Numbered from the stretch's first letter, positions 15,872-24,748 are shown. The stretch is DNA of 43,629 bases from an uncultured Pelagibacteraceae bacterium (GCA_902558795.1 CACEFI010000005.1:1-43629), one strand, 5' to 3'. Notes: generated by a model from the sequence alone, not told the origin. Program-made: numbers and translations.

Positions 15872-17218
15872 ATGAGCTCAGAAAATAGAACTTCAGTTCC
15901 AAATTCATTAAATGAACATTGGATGCCGTTTACATCTAACAAAGATTTTAAAGCAAACCCAAGATTAATAACTGAAGCTAAGGGAGTTTATTTAAAAACG
16001 CATCATGGAAAAACACAAATTGATGCAAGCTCAGGATTATTTTGTAATCCTTTAGGTCATGGAAGAAAAGAAATTACAGAAGCGGTAACAAAACAACTAG
16101 AGACCTTAGATTACGCTCAACCATTTCAACAAGGTTTTGGTGGATCATTTGAGTTAGCATCAAAAATTTCAAAACACACTCCAGGTGATTTAAATAAAAT
16201 GTTTTTTACAATTTGTGGATCAACTGCAGTTGAAACAGCAATAAAAATTGCAGTTGCTTACCATAGAGCAAAAGGGAATGCGCAAAGATTTAGATTTGTA
16301 GGACGTGAAAGAGGTTATCACGGAATGAATATTGGATGTGTTTCAGTTGGAGGAATGGTTAACAATGTTAAAACATTTGCAAGTATTTTAATGCCAGGTG
16401 TTCAACACATTAGACATACACATTTACCAGAGCATAAGTTTGTTAGTGGTCAACCAGAGACTGGTGATTATTTAGCTAATGATTTAGAAACTATTTGTCA
16501 AAACTTTGGTGGTGAAAATATTGCTGCTTGCATAGTTGAGCCAATCGCAGGATCAACTGGTACGTTAGTTCCACCAAAAGGATATTTACAAAAACTTAGA
16601 GAAATTTGTGATAAGCATGGAATACTTTTAATTTTTGATGAAGTAATTACTGGTTGGGGCAGAACAGGTTCTAAGTTTGGTTCACATGAATTTGGTGTAA
16701 CACCAGATATTATGACAATGGCAAAAGCTACAACTAATGGAGTTGTGCCAATGGGTGTTGTTGCATGTCACGATGATATTTATGATGCAGTAATGGATGC
16801 TTCACCAACAGGAGCAGTTGAACTATTTCATGGATATACATACTCAGGAATTCCAGTTGCTGTTGCAGCCGCTTTAGCTGTTCAAGATATTTTTGAAAAA
16901 GATGATATTTTTAATAGAGCTAAAAATTTAGCCCCTTATTTCCAAAAAGGATTATTTTCTCTTCAAGATTTAGAGTCTATAGATAACATTAGAGGATATG
17001 GAATGATGGGTGGTATTGATATGAAATTAAATACTAAACCAGGTAAAGCAGGTTACGAATGTTTTAAAGCTTGTTATGAAGCAGGAGTAAACTTTAAAGC
17101 AACAGGAGATTGTTTAATTATTGCTCCACAATTTATCTGTGAAGAAAAACATATTGATGAAATTATTGATAAACTAAGAACAGGTATCACTAACTATCAA
17201 AAAAACCAAAAAAACTAA
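15872..17218 (+). CDS. tpa: Taurine--pyruvate aminotransferase (class III PLP aminotransferase)
   Basis: PLP enzyme expected to convert taurine and pyruvate to sulfoacetaldehyde and alanine in the cytoplasm. Class III motifs are the CGSTAVETAIKIA segment, the GRERGYHGMN segment, LIFDEVITGWGRTG (Asp256 for the PLP ring nitrogen) and MTMAKATTNG (Lys285, Schiff base). Length 448 residues is normal. Sequence alone fits several omega-amino acid--pyruvate aminotransferases. The specific call rests on its place opposite tauABC and 36 bases before alanine dehydrogenase, which would recycle the alanine; this Tpa-Ald pair is a known taurine deamination route. The next enzyme, sulfoacetaldehyde acetyltransferase (Xsc), is not in the window. 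Confidence 0.85.
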   Translation: MSSENRTSVPNSLNEHWMPFTSNKDFKANPRLITEAKGVYLKTHHGKTQIDASSGLFCNPLGHGRKEITEAVTKQLETLDYAQPFQQGFGGSFELASKISKHTPGDLNKMFFTICGSTAVETAIKIAVAYHRAKGNAQRFRFVGRERGYHGMNIGCVSVGGMVNNVKTFASILMPGVQHIRHTHLPEHKFVSGQPETGDYLANDLETICQNFGGENIAACIVEPIAGSTGTLVPPKGYLQKLREICDKHGILLIFDEVITGWGRTGSKFGSHEFGVTPDIMTMAKATTNGVVPMGVVACHDDIYDAVMDASPTGAVELFHGYTYSGIPVAVAAALAVQDIFEKDDIFNRAKNLAPYFQKGLFSLQDLESIDNIRGYGMMGGIDMKLNTKPGKAGYECFKACYEAGVNFKATGDCLIIAPQFICEEKHIDEIIDKLRTGITNYQKNQKN

Positions 17219-17254
17219 GTAGTTTTTTAAATACTTAATAAAGAAAGAAGCGTT

Positions 17255-18370
17255 ATGAAGATAGGCGTACCTAAGGAAATTAAACCCCAAGAAAACAGAA
17301 TAGGACTTACACCTGAAAGTGTTAAAACTTTAGTGTCCGAGGGTCATGAAGTAATTGTTGAAAATAATGGTGGTTTTGAAGCAGGTTTTGAAAATGAGCA
17401 ATACACTAACGCTGGTGCAAAAATTGCAAACAGTGCTGCTGATATTTTTAACGATGCAGAGATTATAGTTAAAGTTAAAGAGCCTCAAAAAGTTGAAGTA
17501 GATATGATTAGAGAAAATCAAATTGTATATACTTATCTTCACCTTGCTGCTGCGAAGGAATTAACAGAAGGACTTATCAAATCTAAAAGTGTCAACATAG
17601 CTTATGAAACTGTAACTGATGATAATGGAAGATTGCCCTTGCTTGCACCAATGAGCGCAGTTGCGGGACGTATGTCCGTTCAAGCTGGAGCACATTGTTT
17701 AGAAAAAAATCAAAAAGGAAGAGGACTTTTATTAGGTGGAGCACCAGGAGTGTCTGGTGGAAAAGTTGTTATTTTAGGTGGTGGAGTTGTTGGAGAAAAT
17801 GCAGCTGTGATAGCAACTGGTATGCAAGCAGAAGTTCATATTGTTGATAAGTCTGAAGCAAGATTAAAACAACTTGTTGAAATGTTTGGAGATAAAATAA
17901 TTCCAGAACAAAGTGACAAAATAGATTTAAATAAATTAGTTTCAGAAGCAGATCTTCTTGTTGGCGGAGTTTTAATTCCTGGAGCAGAAGCTCCAAAATT
18001 AGTGACACGTGACATGATTAAATCAATGAAACGTGGATCAGTAATTGTTGATGTTGCAATTGATCAAGGTGGATGTGTTGAAACAAGTAAACCAACAACA
18101 CATGGAGATCCAACTTATATTGTTGATGAGGTAGTTCATTATTGTGTTGCAAATATGCCAGGCGGTGTTCCAAGAACTTCAACACTTGCATTAAATAATG
18201 CAACCTTACCTTTTTTAGTAAAACTTGCTAACAAAGGTTATCAAAAAGCTTTAGGAGAAGATAAAAACTTTTTAGCTGGCTTAAATGTTCATAAAGGTCA
18301 AGTTACATATAAAGCAGTAGCTGATGTATTTGGTCATGAATATGTCGATCCCCTTAAAGCAATTTACTAA
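17255..18370 (+). CDS. ald: Alanine dehydrogenase
   Basis: NAD-dependent oxidative deamination of L-alanine to pyruvate and ammonium. The 371-residue protein has the family start KIGVPKEIKPQENRIGLTP, catalytic Lys75 in VKVKEPQ and His96 in YTYLHLA, and a Rossmann segment VVILGGGVVGENAAVIATG. Placed just after tpa, it would regenerate pyruvate from the alanine formed during taurine transamination and release the nitrogen as ammonium. The ATG follows AAGAAAG. It is convergent with galE, five bases away. Confidence 0.95.
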   Translation: MKIGVPKEIKPQENRIGLTPESVKTLVSEGHEVIVENNGGFEAGFENEQYTNAGAKIANSAADIFNDAEIIVKVKEPQKVEVDMIRENQIVYTYLHLAAAKELTEGLIKSKSVNIAYETVTDDNGRLPLLAPMSAVAGRMSVQAGAHCLEKNQKGRGLLLGGAPGVSGGKVVILGGGVVGENAAVIATGMQAEVHIVDKSEARLKQLVEMFGDKIIPEQSDKIDLNKLVSEADLLVGGVLIPGAEAPKLVTRDMIKSMKRGSVIVDVAIDQGGCVETSKPTTHGDPTYIVDEVVHYCVANMPGGVPRTSTLALNNATLPFLVKLANKGYQKALGEDKNFLAGLNVHKGQVTYKAVADVFGHEYVDPLKAIY

Positions 18371-18375
18371 AAATT

Positions 18376-19353
18376 TTAAAGGTAATTTTTGAATTTACGA
18401 AATTTTTTATTTTTTAAGAGATAATAGACCCATTCAATTTCATCTTTAATAATTTTATTTATATTTGAATAAATCGGACTCCAATTTAATTTAAGTTTAG
18501 CTTTTGTATTGGAACAGGTAAGATAATCAACATCTCCTGACCTTCTTTTAACTACTTGATAAATATTGTCTATTTTAGTGATTTGTTTTATTGTATTTAA
18601 AATTTCAAAGTTTGTTTTTTTTGATGAAGAGCTAATATTTATAATTTCAAATTTATTATAGTTATTTAGCAAATAATTTATTGATTTTTTTATTGCATTA
18701 CAAATATCTTTGATATGAACGTAATCTCTAACGCATGTCCCATCTTTAGTATTATAGTTATCACCATAAATATAAATTTTCTTTTTACATATATTTTTAT
18801 AAACTATTGTAGGTATAAGGTGTGTTTCAGGGTTATGAAGCTCTCCAATAATTCTTTTTTTAATTTTTAAACTTGAACAAACATTAAAAAATCTTAGGAT
18901 TACACAGTTTAAATTAGATTTTTTAATAATTTTTTCACATTCAAACTTTGTTTTTGCATAAGTACTTTTAGGGCTGATAGCACTTTTTTCATTAAGAATT
19001 TTATTGTTAAATTTATACAAGGCCGCAGTGCTTGAAAAAATTATATTTTTAATGTTATTTTTTTTCATGGAAAGTACCAAGTTTTTTGTAGCTAAAATAT
19101 TGTTTAAATAGTATCTATTTTTATTAATAGTTTCATCTACTAAAGATTGAGCGGCTAAGTGAACAACTAAATCTGGTTTCTCTTTTTTGAGTAAAAGATT
19201 TAGTTTTTTTATATCTAAAAGATTACATTGTTTATGGGATAAAATTTTTGTTTTTTTTTTATCTAATCCTAAAATTTTAAACTTATCTTTAAGAAAAAAA
19301 AATAAACATGAGCCAATATATCCTGAAACACCAGTGATTAATATTTTTTTCAT
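18376..19353 (-). CDS. galE: UDP-glucose 4-epimerase (GalE family)
   Basis: Interconverts UDP-glucose and UDP-galactose, supplying surface sugars. It is an extended SDR with the NAD motif GVSGYIGS (residues 8-15), HLAAQSLVDET, the catalytic YAKTK (Tyr-x-x-x-Lys), GELHNPETHLIPTI and the GalE-typical DGTCVRDYVHIKD. Length 325 residues is usual. It is richer in Lys, Asn and Ile than the metabolic genes around it, and its coding strand is extremely AT-rich, a style common in surface-polysaccharide genes. It sits alone between alanine dehydrogenase and a demethylating dehydrogenase, with no other sugar gene nearby. It is divergent from the latter with only 33 bases between starts. Confidence 0.85.
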   Translation of the reverse strand: MKKILITGVSGYIGSCLFFFLKDKFKILGLDKKKTKILSHKQCNLLDIKKLNLLLKKEKPDLVVHLAAQSLVDETINKNRYYLNNILATKNLVLSMKKNNIKNIIFSSTAALYKFNNKILNEKSAISPKSTYAKTKFECEKIIKKSNLNCVILRFFNVCSSLKIKKRIIGELHNPETHLIPTIVYKNICKKKIYIYGDNYNTKDGTCVRDYVHIKDICNAIKKSINYLLNNYNKFEIINISSSSKKTNFEILNTIKQITKIDNIYQVVKRRSGDVDYLTCSNTKAKLKLNWSPIYSNINKIIKDEIEWVYYLLKNKKFRKFKNYL

Positions 19354-19386
19354 TTTTTTAAATTTTATGTAATAGTTATCGAAAAA

Positions 19387-21831
19387 ATGAAAAAAAAAAT
19401 ACCATTAAGTTCAAAAGCAGTTGTTATAGGTGGAGGTGTTGCTGGTTGTTCCGTTGCTTATCATTTAGCAAAACTTGGATGGAAAGATACAATAATTCTT
19501 GAAAGAGATCAGTTAACATCTGGAACCACTTGGCATGCTGCAGGTTTAGTTGGTCAATTAGGAGCAAACACGACAATAACAAAACTAAGAAAGTATTCAC
19601 TTAATCTTTATAAAGAGCTAGAAAAAAAAACTGAACTTTCAACAGGTCTTAAGCAAAATGGGGCAATAACAGTAGCAAGTTCGAAAGAGAGACTTCAGGA
19701 ATTGTTAAGACAAGCAACTTCTGCTCAACTGTTTGATGTCAATGTGGAAGTTTTAGATAAACAGCAAATTAAAAATTTATATCCAGTAATTAATAATAAA
19801 GATATTTTGGGTGGTGTTTATATGCCAGAGGATGGTCAAGCCGATCCTGTAGGAGTTACAAACGTTTTAGCTAAGGCTGCTAGAATGGAAGGAGTTAAAA
19901 TATTTGAAAAAACACCAGTTACTAAAATATTAATAAAAAATAAAAGAATAATTGGAGTAGAAACATCAGAGGGTAAAATTGAGTGTGAATACGTAGTTCT
20001 TGCTACTGGAATGTGGTCGAGACAAATTGGTGAGGATATTGGTGTAAGTGTGCCTTTATATCCTAATGAGCATTTTTACATAATAACTGAACCCATGAAT
20101 AATCTTCCAAAAAATCTTCCAGTACTAAGAGATTATAATGATTGCCTTTATCTTAAAGAAGATGCTGGAAAAATGCTTGTTGGTATTTTTGAGCCAGGTG
20201 CAAAGAATGCTTTTAAAGAAAAAGGCATTGTTCCAAATGATTTTTCTTTTGGAGAATTTCCAGATGACTTTGATCATTTTGAACCTTATTTGGAAAAATC
20301 ATTTAAAAGATTGCCGATATTAGAAAATGCTGGAATTAGAAAATTTTTTTCAGGACCTGAATCGTTTACACCTGATACTCAATATTTATTAGGGGAGACC
20401 GCTGAAGTTTCAAACTTGTTTACCTGTTGTGGTTTTAATAGCATTGGTATTGCAAGTTCTGGAGGTGCAGGAAGAGTTACAGCAGAATGGATGGTTAGTG
20501 GATATATGAATGAAGATTTATATTCATTAGATATAAAAAGATTTCAAAAATTTCACTCATCAAAAAAATTTATAATGAGTAGAGTAACTGAAACTCTAGG
20601 GGATTTATATGGAATGCACTGGCCTTATAAACAACATAAAACTTCGAGAGATCAAAAATTACTTCCATATCATGAGGAGTTAAAAAAAGCTGGAGCATGT
20701 TTTGGACAATCAGGAGAATACGAAAGACCTATGTGGTATGCTTTGAATGGTACTAAACCAAAATATGATTATAGTTTTAATTATCAAAATTGGTATCCAT
20801 CTGTCGAATATGAGTGTAAAAATACAGTCAATAATGTTGGTTTGTTTGAGCTTTCACCTTTTTCAAAATATGAAATTAAAGGAGAAAAAGCATATGAAGA
20901 ATTACAAAGATTATGTACTGCCAATATTAAAAATGAAATTGGTAAATGCACCTATACTCATATGCTCAATGAAGGAGCTGGTATCGAAACAGATTTAACC
21001 GTAGTTTGTATAAATAAAAATCATTTTAGAATAATAAGTTCAGCAGCAGTTAGGACTCATGATAAGGCTCATATACTCAAATATTTATTAAAAGATATTG
21101 AATTTAAAGATGTTACAGATGAATTAATATGTTTAGGAATTTTTGGGCCAAAGAGTAGGGACTTATTATCGAAAATCACAAAAGAAGATCTCTCTAATGA
21201 GAATTTTAAATTTGGAACAAGTAAAAATATAAAAATAGCTTCAATAGATGCTTGGGTTCAAAGATTATCTTATGTTGGTGAACTTGGTTATGAGATTTAT
21301 GTGAAAATTAAAGATGGAAAAGAAATCTATGATTTAATTGTTGAAACTGGAAAAGATTTTCAACTTACACACTGTGGCGCTCATACTATGGATACGATGA
21401 GGATGGAAAGTGGTTTTTTACATTGGGGACATGATATTTCTCCAGAAGAAAATCAATATCAAGCAGGTTTAAATTTTGCAATTAACTATAAAAAACCATT
21501 TGAATTTATAGGAAAAGAAAAGTTACTAAAAATTAAATATCAAAAATTAGATAGAAGATTTGTTATGTTAACTTTAAAAGACGGTAAACCTGGAGAACCA
21601 CTTTTACTTCACGAGGAGCCAATATATTTAGATAATAAAATTATTGGAAAAACAACATCAGGAAATTATTCATTTAATTATAATAAAAATTTATCGTTTG
21701 GTTATATTAATTCTGAATTTTCTAATGATCAATTAATTGATAAAAATCTTTATATTGAAATTGAAAAAAAGAAATATCCTGCAGAATTGCTTATAAATCC
21801 ACTAAAGTATCATAGATTTAAAAACATATAA
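19387..21831 (+). CDS. Dimethylglycine/sarcosine dehydrogenase-type flavoprotein with GcvT domains
   Basis: Oxidative N-demethylation of dimethylglycine or sarcosine, passing the one-carbon unit to tetrahydrofolate. The N-terminal ~390 residues form a DAO-type FAD domain beginning VIGGGVAGCSVAYHLAKLGW; TSGTTWHAAGL (about residues 43-53) holds the His that carries covalent FAD in related enzymes. An FAO_M-type linker (about 390-440) precedes GcvT (aminomethyltransferase) domains that fill the C-terminal half, with WVQRLSYVGELGYEIY and TMRMESGFLHWG typical. Length 814 residues matches the family. The fit with glycine betaine/choline use is known for marine alphaproteobacteria; which methylamine is used here is not decided by sequence. 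The leader is too short for a riboswitch. Confidence 0.88.
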   Translation: MKKKIPLSSKAVVIGGGVAGCSVAYHLAKLGWKDTIILERDQLTSGTTWHAAGLVGQLGANTTITKLRKYSLNLYKELEKKTELSTGLKQNGAITVASSKERLQELLRQATSAQLFDVNVEVLDKQQIKNLYPVINNKDILGGVYMPEDGQADPVGVTNVLAKAARMEGVKIFEKTPVTKILIKNKRIIGVETSEGKIECEYVVLATGMWSRQIGEDIGVSVPLYPNEHFYIITEPMNNLPKNLPVLRDYNDCLYLKEDAGKMLVGIFEPGAKNAFKEKGIVPNDFSFGEFPDDFDHFEPYLEKSFKRLPILENAGIRKFFSGPESFTPDTQYLLGETAEVSNLFTCCGFNSIGIASSGGAGRVTAEWMVSGYMNEDLYSLDIKRFQKFHSSKKFIMSRVTETLGDLYGMHWPYKQHKTSRDQKLLPYHEELKKAGACFGQSGEYERPMWYALNGTKPKYDYSFNYQNWYPSVEYECKNTVNNVGLFELSPFSKYEIKGEKAYEELQRLCTANIKNEIGKCTYTHMLNEGAGIETDLTVVCINKNHFRIISSAAVRTHDKAHILKYLLKDIEFKDVTDELICLGIFGPKSRDLLSKITKEDLSNENFKFGTSKNIKIASIDAWVQRLSYVGELGYEIYVKIKDGKEIYDLIVETGKDFQLTHCGAHTMDTMRMESGFLHWGHDISPEENQYQAGLNFAINYKKPFEFIGKEKLLKIKYQKLDRRFVMLTLKDGKPGEPLLLHEEPIYLDNKIIGKTTSGNYSFNYNKNLSFGYINSEFSNDQLIDKNLYIEIEKKKYPAELLINPLKYHRFKNI

Positions 21832-21883
21832 TTACTACTTTAATTTATTTGAATTTGTAATTAATTGCTGGTTAAATATAATC

Positions 21884-22093
21884 GTGAAAAAAGAGGACCA
21901 GGAAATAACTTTATTAAATTCAGATATTGTTTCGATTAAGAGTCAAAAAAAAGACAACTTTAAAACTACTAACGTAAATATTTTATTAAACAGGGTTAGA
22001 TTAGATAAAAAAAGAATTATCAAAAAAAGAATTATATTTTCATTTTCTTTAGTTGTCGCAATAACTTCTGTGATTCTTTATTTTACTATTTAG
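21884..22093 (+). CDS. Small single-helix membrane protein, family member 3
   Basis: Unrecognised 69-residue protein starting with GTG. It has a polar N-terminus, then TNVNILLNRV (the V-x-x-L-x-x-R-V motif shared with the small proteins at 10419 and 10717), a basic run (DKKRIIKKR) and one C-terminal helix (about residues 50-67) ending LYFTI. It lies 52 bases after the dehydrogenase gene on the same strand and before tRNA-Met. The repeated CCCATTTTG element found upstream of the other two is absent here. The GTG start is chosen because it begins the acidic N-terminus like its relatives; there is no clear Shine-Dalgarno sequence. Confidence 0.6.
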   Translation: MKKEDQEITLLNSDIVSIKSQKKDNFKTTNVNILLNRVRLDKKRIIKKRIIFSFSLVVAITSVILYFTI

Positions 22094-22117
22094 CAGAACT
22101 TGATTTAAAAAAGTTTA

Positions 22118-22145
22118 TTGAAACAATAAAGAATTATATTATAAG
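22118..22145 (+). promoter_or_regulatory. Promoter of tRNA-Met
   Basis: TTGAAA (22118-22123) and TATAAG (22140-22145) are separated by 16 bases. Transcription would begin near 22152, about nine bases before the mature tRNA 5' end. Confidence 0.55.
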
Positions 22146-22160
22146 TCATCTATAAATATT

Positions 22161-22237
22161 GGCGGGGTAGCTCAGTTGGTTAGAGCGCAGGACTCATAAG
22201 CCTGAGGTCAGTGGTTCGATCCCACTTCCCGCTACCA
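22161..22237 (+). tRNA. tRNA-Met (CAT anticodon, elongator type)
   Basis: A 77-base cloverleaf with the CCA end encoded. The acceptor starts GGCGGGG and ends CCCGCT-A-CCA, with G-U pairs at 1-72 and 7-66. The D arm is GCTC/GAGC, and the T arm AGTGG-TTCGATC-CCACT is a perfect 5-bp stem. The anticodon CAT is at 22195-22197 in the loop CTCATAA. The last anticodon-stem pair (31-39) is A-G rather than a canonical pair. The overall form resembles elongator tRNA-Met; it lacks initiator features such as three G-C pairs next to the loop. A tRNA-Ile whose C34 is modified to lysidine cannot be fully excluded. It ends one base before the apt stop. Confidence 0.93.
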
Positions 22238-22238
22238 A

Positions 22239-22766
22239 TTAATGTCCTGGAAAATCAATTAAGTTTTCAACATTATAATTATTTTTCACTAATTTATCCG
22301 ATCCACCTAAATCAAATAAGTTAATTACAAATACAAATGCTGATACTTTACTTTTTGACATTTCAACAAGTTTAGCAGCAGCTTCCGCAGTTCCACCAGT
22401 CGCAATTAAATCATCTATGATTAAAACAGTATCATTCTCATTTAATGAATCTTTATGAACTTCAATTGTAGCTGTTCCATACTCAAGTTCAAAATCAATT
22501 GAATGAACATCAGACGGTAATTTATTTTTTTTTCTAAACATTATAAATGGTTTTTTTAAAATATAAGAAACTGCAGATGCAAAAACAAAACCACGAGATT
22601 CTATTGCTGCAATTTTTGTAAAGTTATATTTTTTTGATCTTTCAACTATTTGATTAATAGTTTCTGCAAATGCTATTTCGTCCTTTATTAGTGTGGTTAT
22701 ATCTCTAAATAAAATACCTTTTTTAGGATAATCAGGAATTGATCTAATATAATCTTTTAAATTCAT
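22239..22766 (-). CDS. apt: Adenine phosphoribosyltransferase
   Basis: Joins adenine and PRPP to AMP in the cytoplasm. The 175-residue protein begins MNLKDYIRSIPDYPKKG, typical of Apt, continues with FRDITTLIKD and the IAAIESRGFVFASAV segment, and has the PRPP-binding loop VLIIDDLIATGGTAE (about residues 117-131). It is divergent from mtnP across 41 bases, so the two probably share a promoter region. MtnP releases adenine, so Apt is the natural salvage partner in this cluster. Its stop lies one base from the 3' end of tRNA-Met. Confidence 0.96.
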   Translation of the reverse strand: MNLKDYIRSIPDYPKKGILFRDITTLIKDEIAFAETINQIVERSKKYNFTKIAAIESRGFVFASAVSYILKKPFIMFRKKNKLPSDVHSIDFELEYGTATIEVHKDSLNENDTVLIIDDLIATGGTAEAAAKLVEMSKSKVSAFVFVINLFDLGGSDKLVKNNYNVENLIDFPGH

Positions 22767-22807
22767 AATAGTTAAATATATAAGTATAGATAATTAAATT
22801 TTTTACT

Positions 22808-23680
22808 ATGACAACTAATAAATTAGCAATAATTGGTGGAAGTGGTCTTTATGATGTTGAGGAGTTTAAAGATAGAGAATTACTTGATCTAAATACACCA
22901 TGGGGAAAACCATCAGATCAAATTCTAAAAACAATCTACAATAATAAAGAAGTTTATTTTTTACCAAGACATGGAAGAGGTCATTTTATTTCACCATCAA
23001 ATATTAATTTTAGAGCAAATATTGATGCACTTAAACAATTAGGAGTGACAGATATTGTTTCTGTTTCTGCCGTAGGATCTCTTAAAGAAGATCTGCCCCC
23101 TGGAAAATTTGTTATAGTGGATCAGTTTATAGATAGAACATTTGCAAGAACAAAAACTTTTTTTGACGACGAAATTGTTGCACATGTTTCAATGGCTCAC
23201 CCAACATCAAATGGATTGATGAATGCTTGTGAGGAAGCAATTAAAAAATCAAATATAGATTATCAAAGAAACGGTACTTATGTTGTTATGGAAGGTCCGC
23301 AATTTTCTACATTAGCAGAGTCTAATTTATATAGATCATGGAAAGCAGATGTAATTGGAATGACAAATATGCCTGAAGCAAAACTCGCAAGAGAAGCTGA
23401 AATTAGATATGCATCTGTTTCAATGGTGACTGATTTTGATTGTTGGCACCCAGATCATGAAAATGTTGATGTTCAACAAGTAATAAAAGTTTTATTAGGA
23501 AATGCTGAAAAAGCAAAAGTGATGATTAAAAATTTAATTGATAATTTTGAAGATCATATTGATCCAAATGATCCAACCAATAATTGTTTAGATGTAGCAA
23601 TAATTACAGCTCCAGAAAAACGGACCCAAAAAACAATAGATAAGTTAAAAACTGTTGCTGGTAGAGTTTTGAGTAAATGA
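22808..23680 (+). CDS. mtnP: S-methyl-5'-thioadenosine phosphorylase
   Basis: Phosphorolysis of methylthioadenosine (MTA) to adenine and 5-methylthioribose-1-phosphate. The 290-residue protein starts with LAIIGGSGLYDVEEF (phosphate-binding Gly/Ser). Other motifs are FLPRHGRGHFISPSNINFRAN, SVSAVGSLKEDLPPG, MEGPQFSTLAES, VIGMTNMPEAKLAREAEI and VTDFDCWH, all standard for MtnP. The stop overlaps the start of mtnA by four bases (ATGA), so the two are coupled. MTA is the by-product of polyamine synthesis, encoded at 26869-27909. Confidence 0.95.
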   Translation: MTTNKLAIIGGSGLYDVEEFKDRELLDLNTPWGKPSDQILKTIYNNKEVYFLPRHGRGHFISPSNINFRANIDALKQLGVTDIVSVSAVGSLKEDLPPGKFVIVDQFIDRTFARTKTFFDDEIVAHVSMAHPTSNGLMNACEEAIKKSNIDYQRNGTYVVMEGPQFSTLAESNLYRSWKADVIGMTNMPEAKLAREAEIRYASVSMVTDFDCWHPDHENVDVQQVIKVLLGNAEKAKVMIKNLIDNFEDHIDPNDPTNNCLDVAIITAPEKRTQKTIDKLKTVAGRVLSK

Positions 23681-24747
23681 AAATTCAAGGAAAAGAATAT
23701 CGAACAATATGGTATGAAGATAAGCTAGTAAAAATAATTGATCAAACAAAACTTCCTCATCAATTTATAATAAAAGATCTCAAATCAGTTAAAGACGCTA
23801 TCAATGCAATCAAAGTTATGGAAGTTAGAGGCGCTCCCTTAATAGGAGGAACGGCTGCTTATGGTATAGTATTAGCTATTAAAGAGAGCACAGATAAAGA
23901 ATTTATTTATAAAAGTGCAGAAGAATTAATTCAATCAAGACCTACAGCAATTAATTTAAAATGGGCCGTTGATCGTATGATGAATAAATTATCTGGAATT
24001 AATAGTGATCAAATCTTAGATATCGCTTTAAAGGAAGCACAAGAAATATGTGATGAAGATGAAAAGTTTTGTGAAAATATTGGTATTTATGGATTAAAAA
24101 TAATTGAAGAAATTTATAAAGAAAAAAAAGATACAGTTAATATTTTAACTCACTGCAATGCAGGATGGTTAGCAACTATTAATTGGGGCACAGCAACATC
24201 ACCAATTTATCATGCTCACAAAAAAGGAATTCCAGTTCATGTCTGGGTTGATGAAACTAGACCTAGAAATCAAGGTGCAAATTTAACTTCATATGAATTA
24301 AATGAGGAAGAAATACCCAATACTATAATTGCTGATAATACTGGTGGTATTTTAATGCAAAGAGGTGAGGTTGATATGTGTATTGTAGGAACAGACAGAA
24401 CCTTATCAAATGGAGATGTATGTAATAAAATTGGAACTTATCTTAAAGCTTTAGCAGCACATGATAATAAAGTTCCTTTTTATGTTGCACTTCCAAGCTC
24501 AACAATTGATTGGAATATAAAAGATGCAAAAGATATTCCAATAGAAGAGAGAAATTCAGAGGAATTATCTCATGTCGAGGGTGTTGATGAGAACAATCAA
24601 ATTAAAAAAGTTTTAATATATCCAAAAAAAAGCAAAGCAATGAATCTTGCTTTTGATGTTACTCCAGCAAAGTATGTAACAGGTTTGATAACTGAGAAAG
24701 GTATTTCCAAAGCTTCTTCTGAAGGATTAAAAAAGTTATTTAAATAA
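23677..24747 (+). CDS. mtnA: S-methyl-5-thioribose-1-phosphate isomerase
   Basis: Isomerises 5-methylthioribose-1-phosphate to 5-methylthioribulose-1-phosphate. The 356-residue protein contains EVRGAPLIGGTAAYG, the catalytic Cys in NILTHCNAGWLAT (about residue 161), VDETRPRNQG, and GTDRTLSNGDVCNKIGTY with the catalytic Asp. It shares the eIF2B-related fold of the family. It overlaps mtnP by four bases and ends one base before the stop of the convergent aldolase-dehydrogenase gene. No mtnB, mtnC/D or other classical methionine-salvage gene follows within the window. Confidence 0.95.
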   Translation: MKIQGKEYRTIWYEDKLVKIIDQTKLPHQFIIKDLKSVKDAINAIKVMEVRGAPLIGGTAAYGIVLAIKESTDKEFIYKSAEELIQSRPTAINLKWAVDRMMNKLSGINSDQILDIALKEAQEICDEDEKFCENIGIYGLKIIEEIYKEKKDTVNILTHCNAGWLATINWGTATSPIYHAHKKGIPVHVWVDETRPRNQGANLTSYELNEEEIPNTIIADNTGGILMQRGEVDMCIVGTDRTLSNGDVCNKIGTYLKALAAHDNKVPFYVALPSSTIDWNIKDAKDIPIEERNSEELSHVEGVDENNQIKKVLIYPKKSKAMNLAFDVTPAKYVTGLITEKGISKASSEGLKKLFK

Positions 24748-24748
24748 T

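Noticed and set aside
17769-18203. Leu/Gln/His-rich frames antisense to alanine dehydrogenase
   Set aside because: Low-complexity shadows of the real gene, without start signals.
19354-19386. Riboswitch ahead of the dimethylglycine/sarcosine dehydrogenase gene
   Set aside because: SAR11 genomes are known for glycine and SAM riboswitches near such genes, but the 33-base gap cannot hold one. The 41 bases ahead of mtnP are likewise too few.
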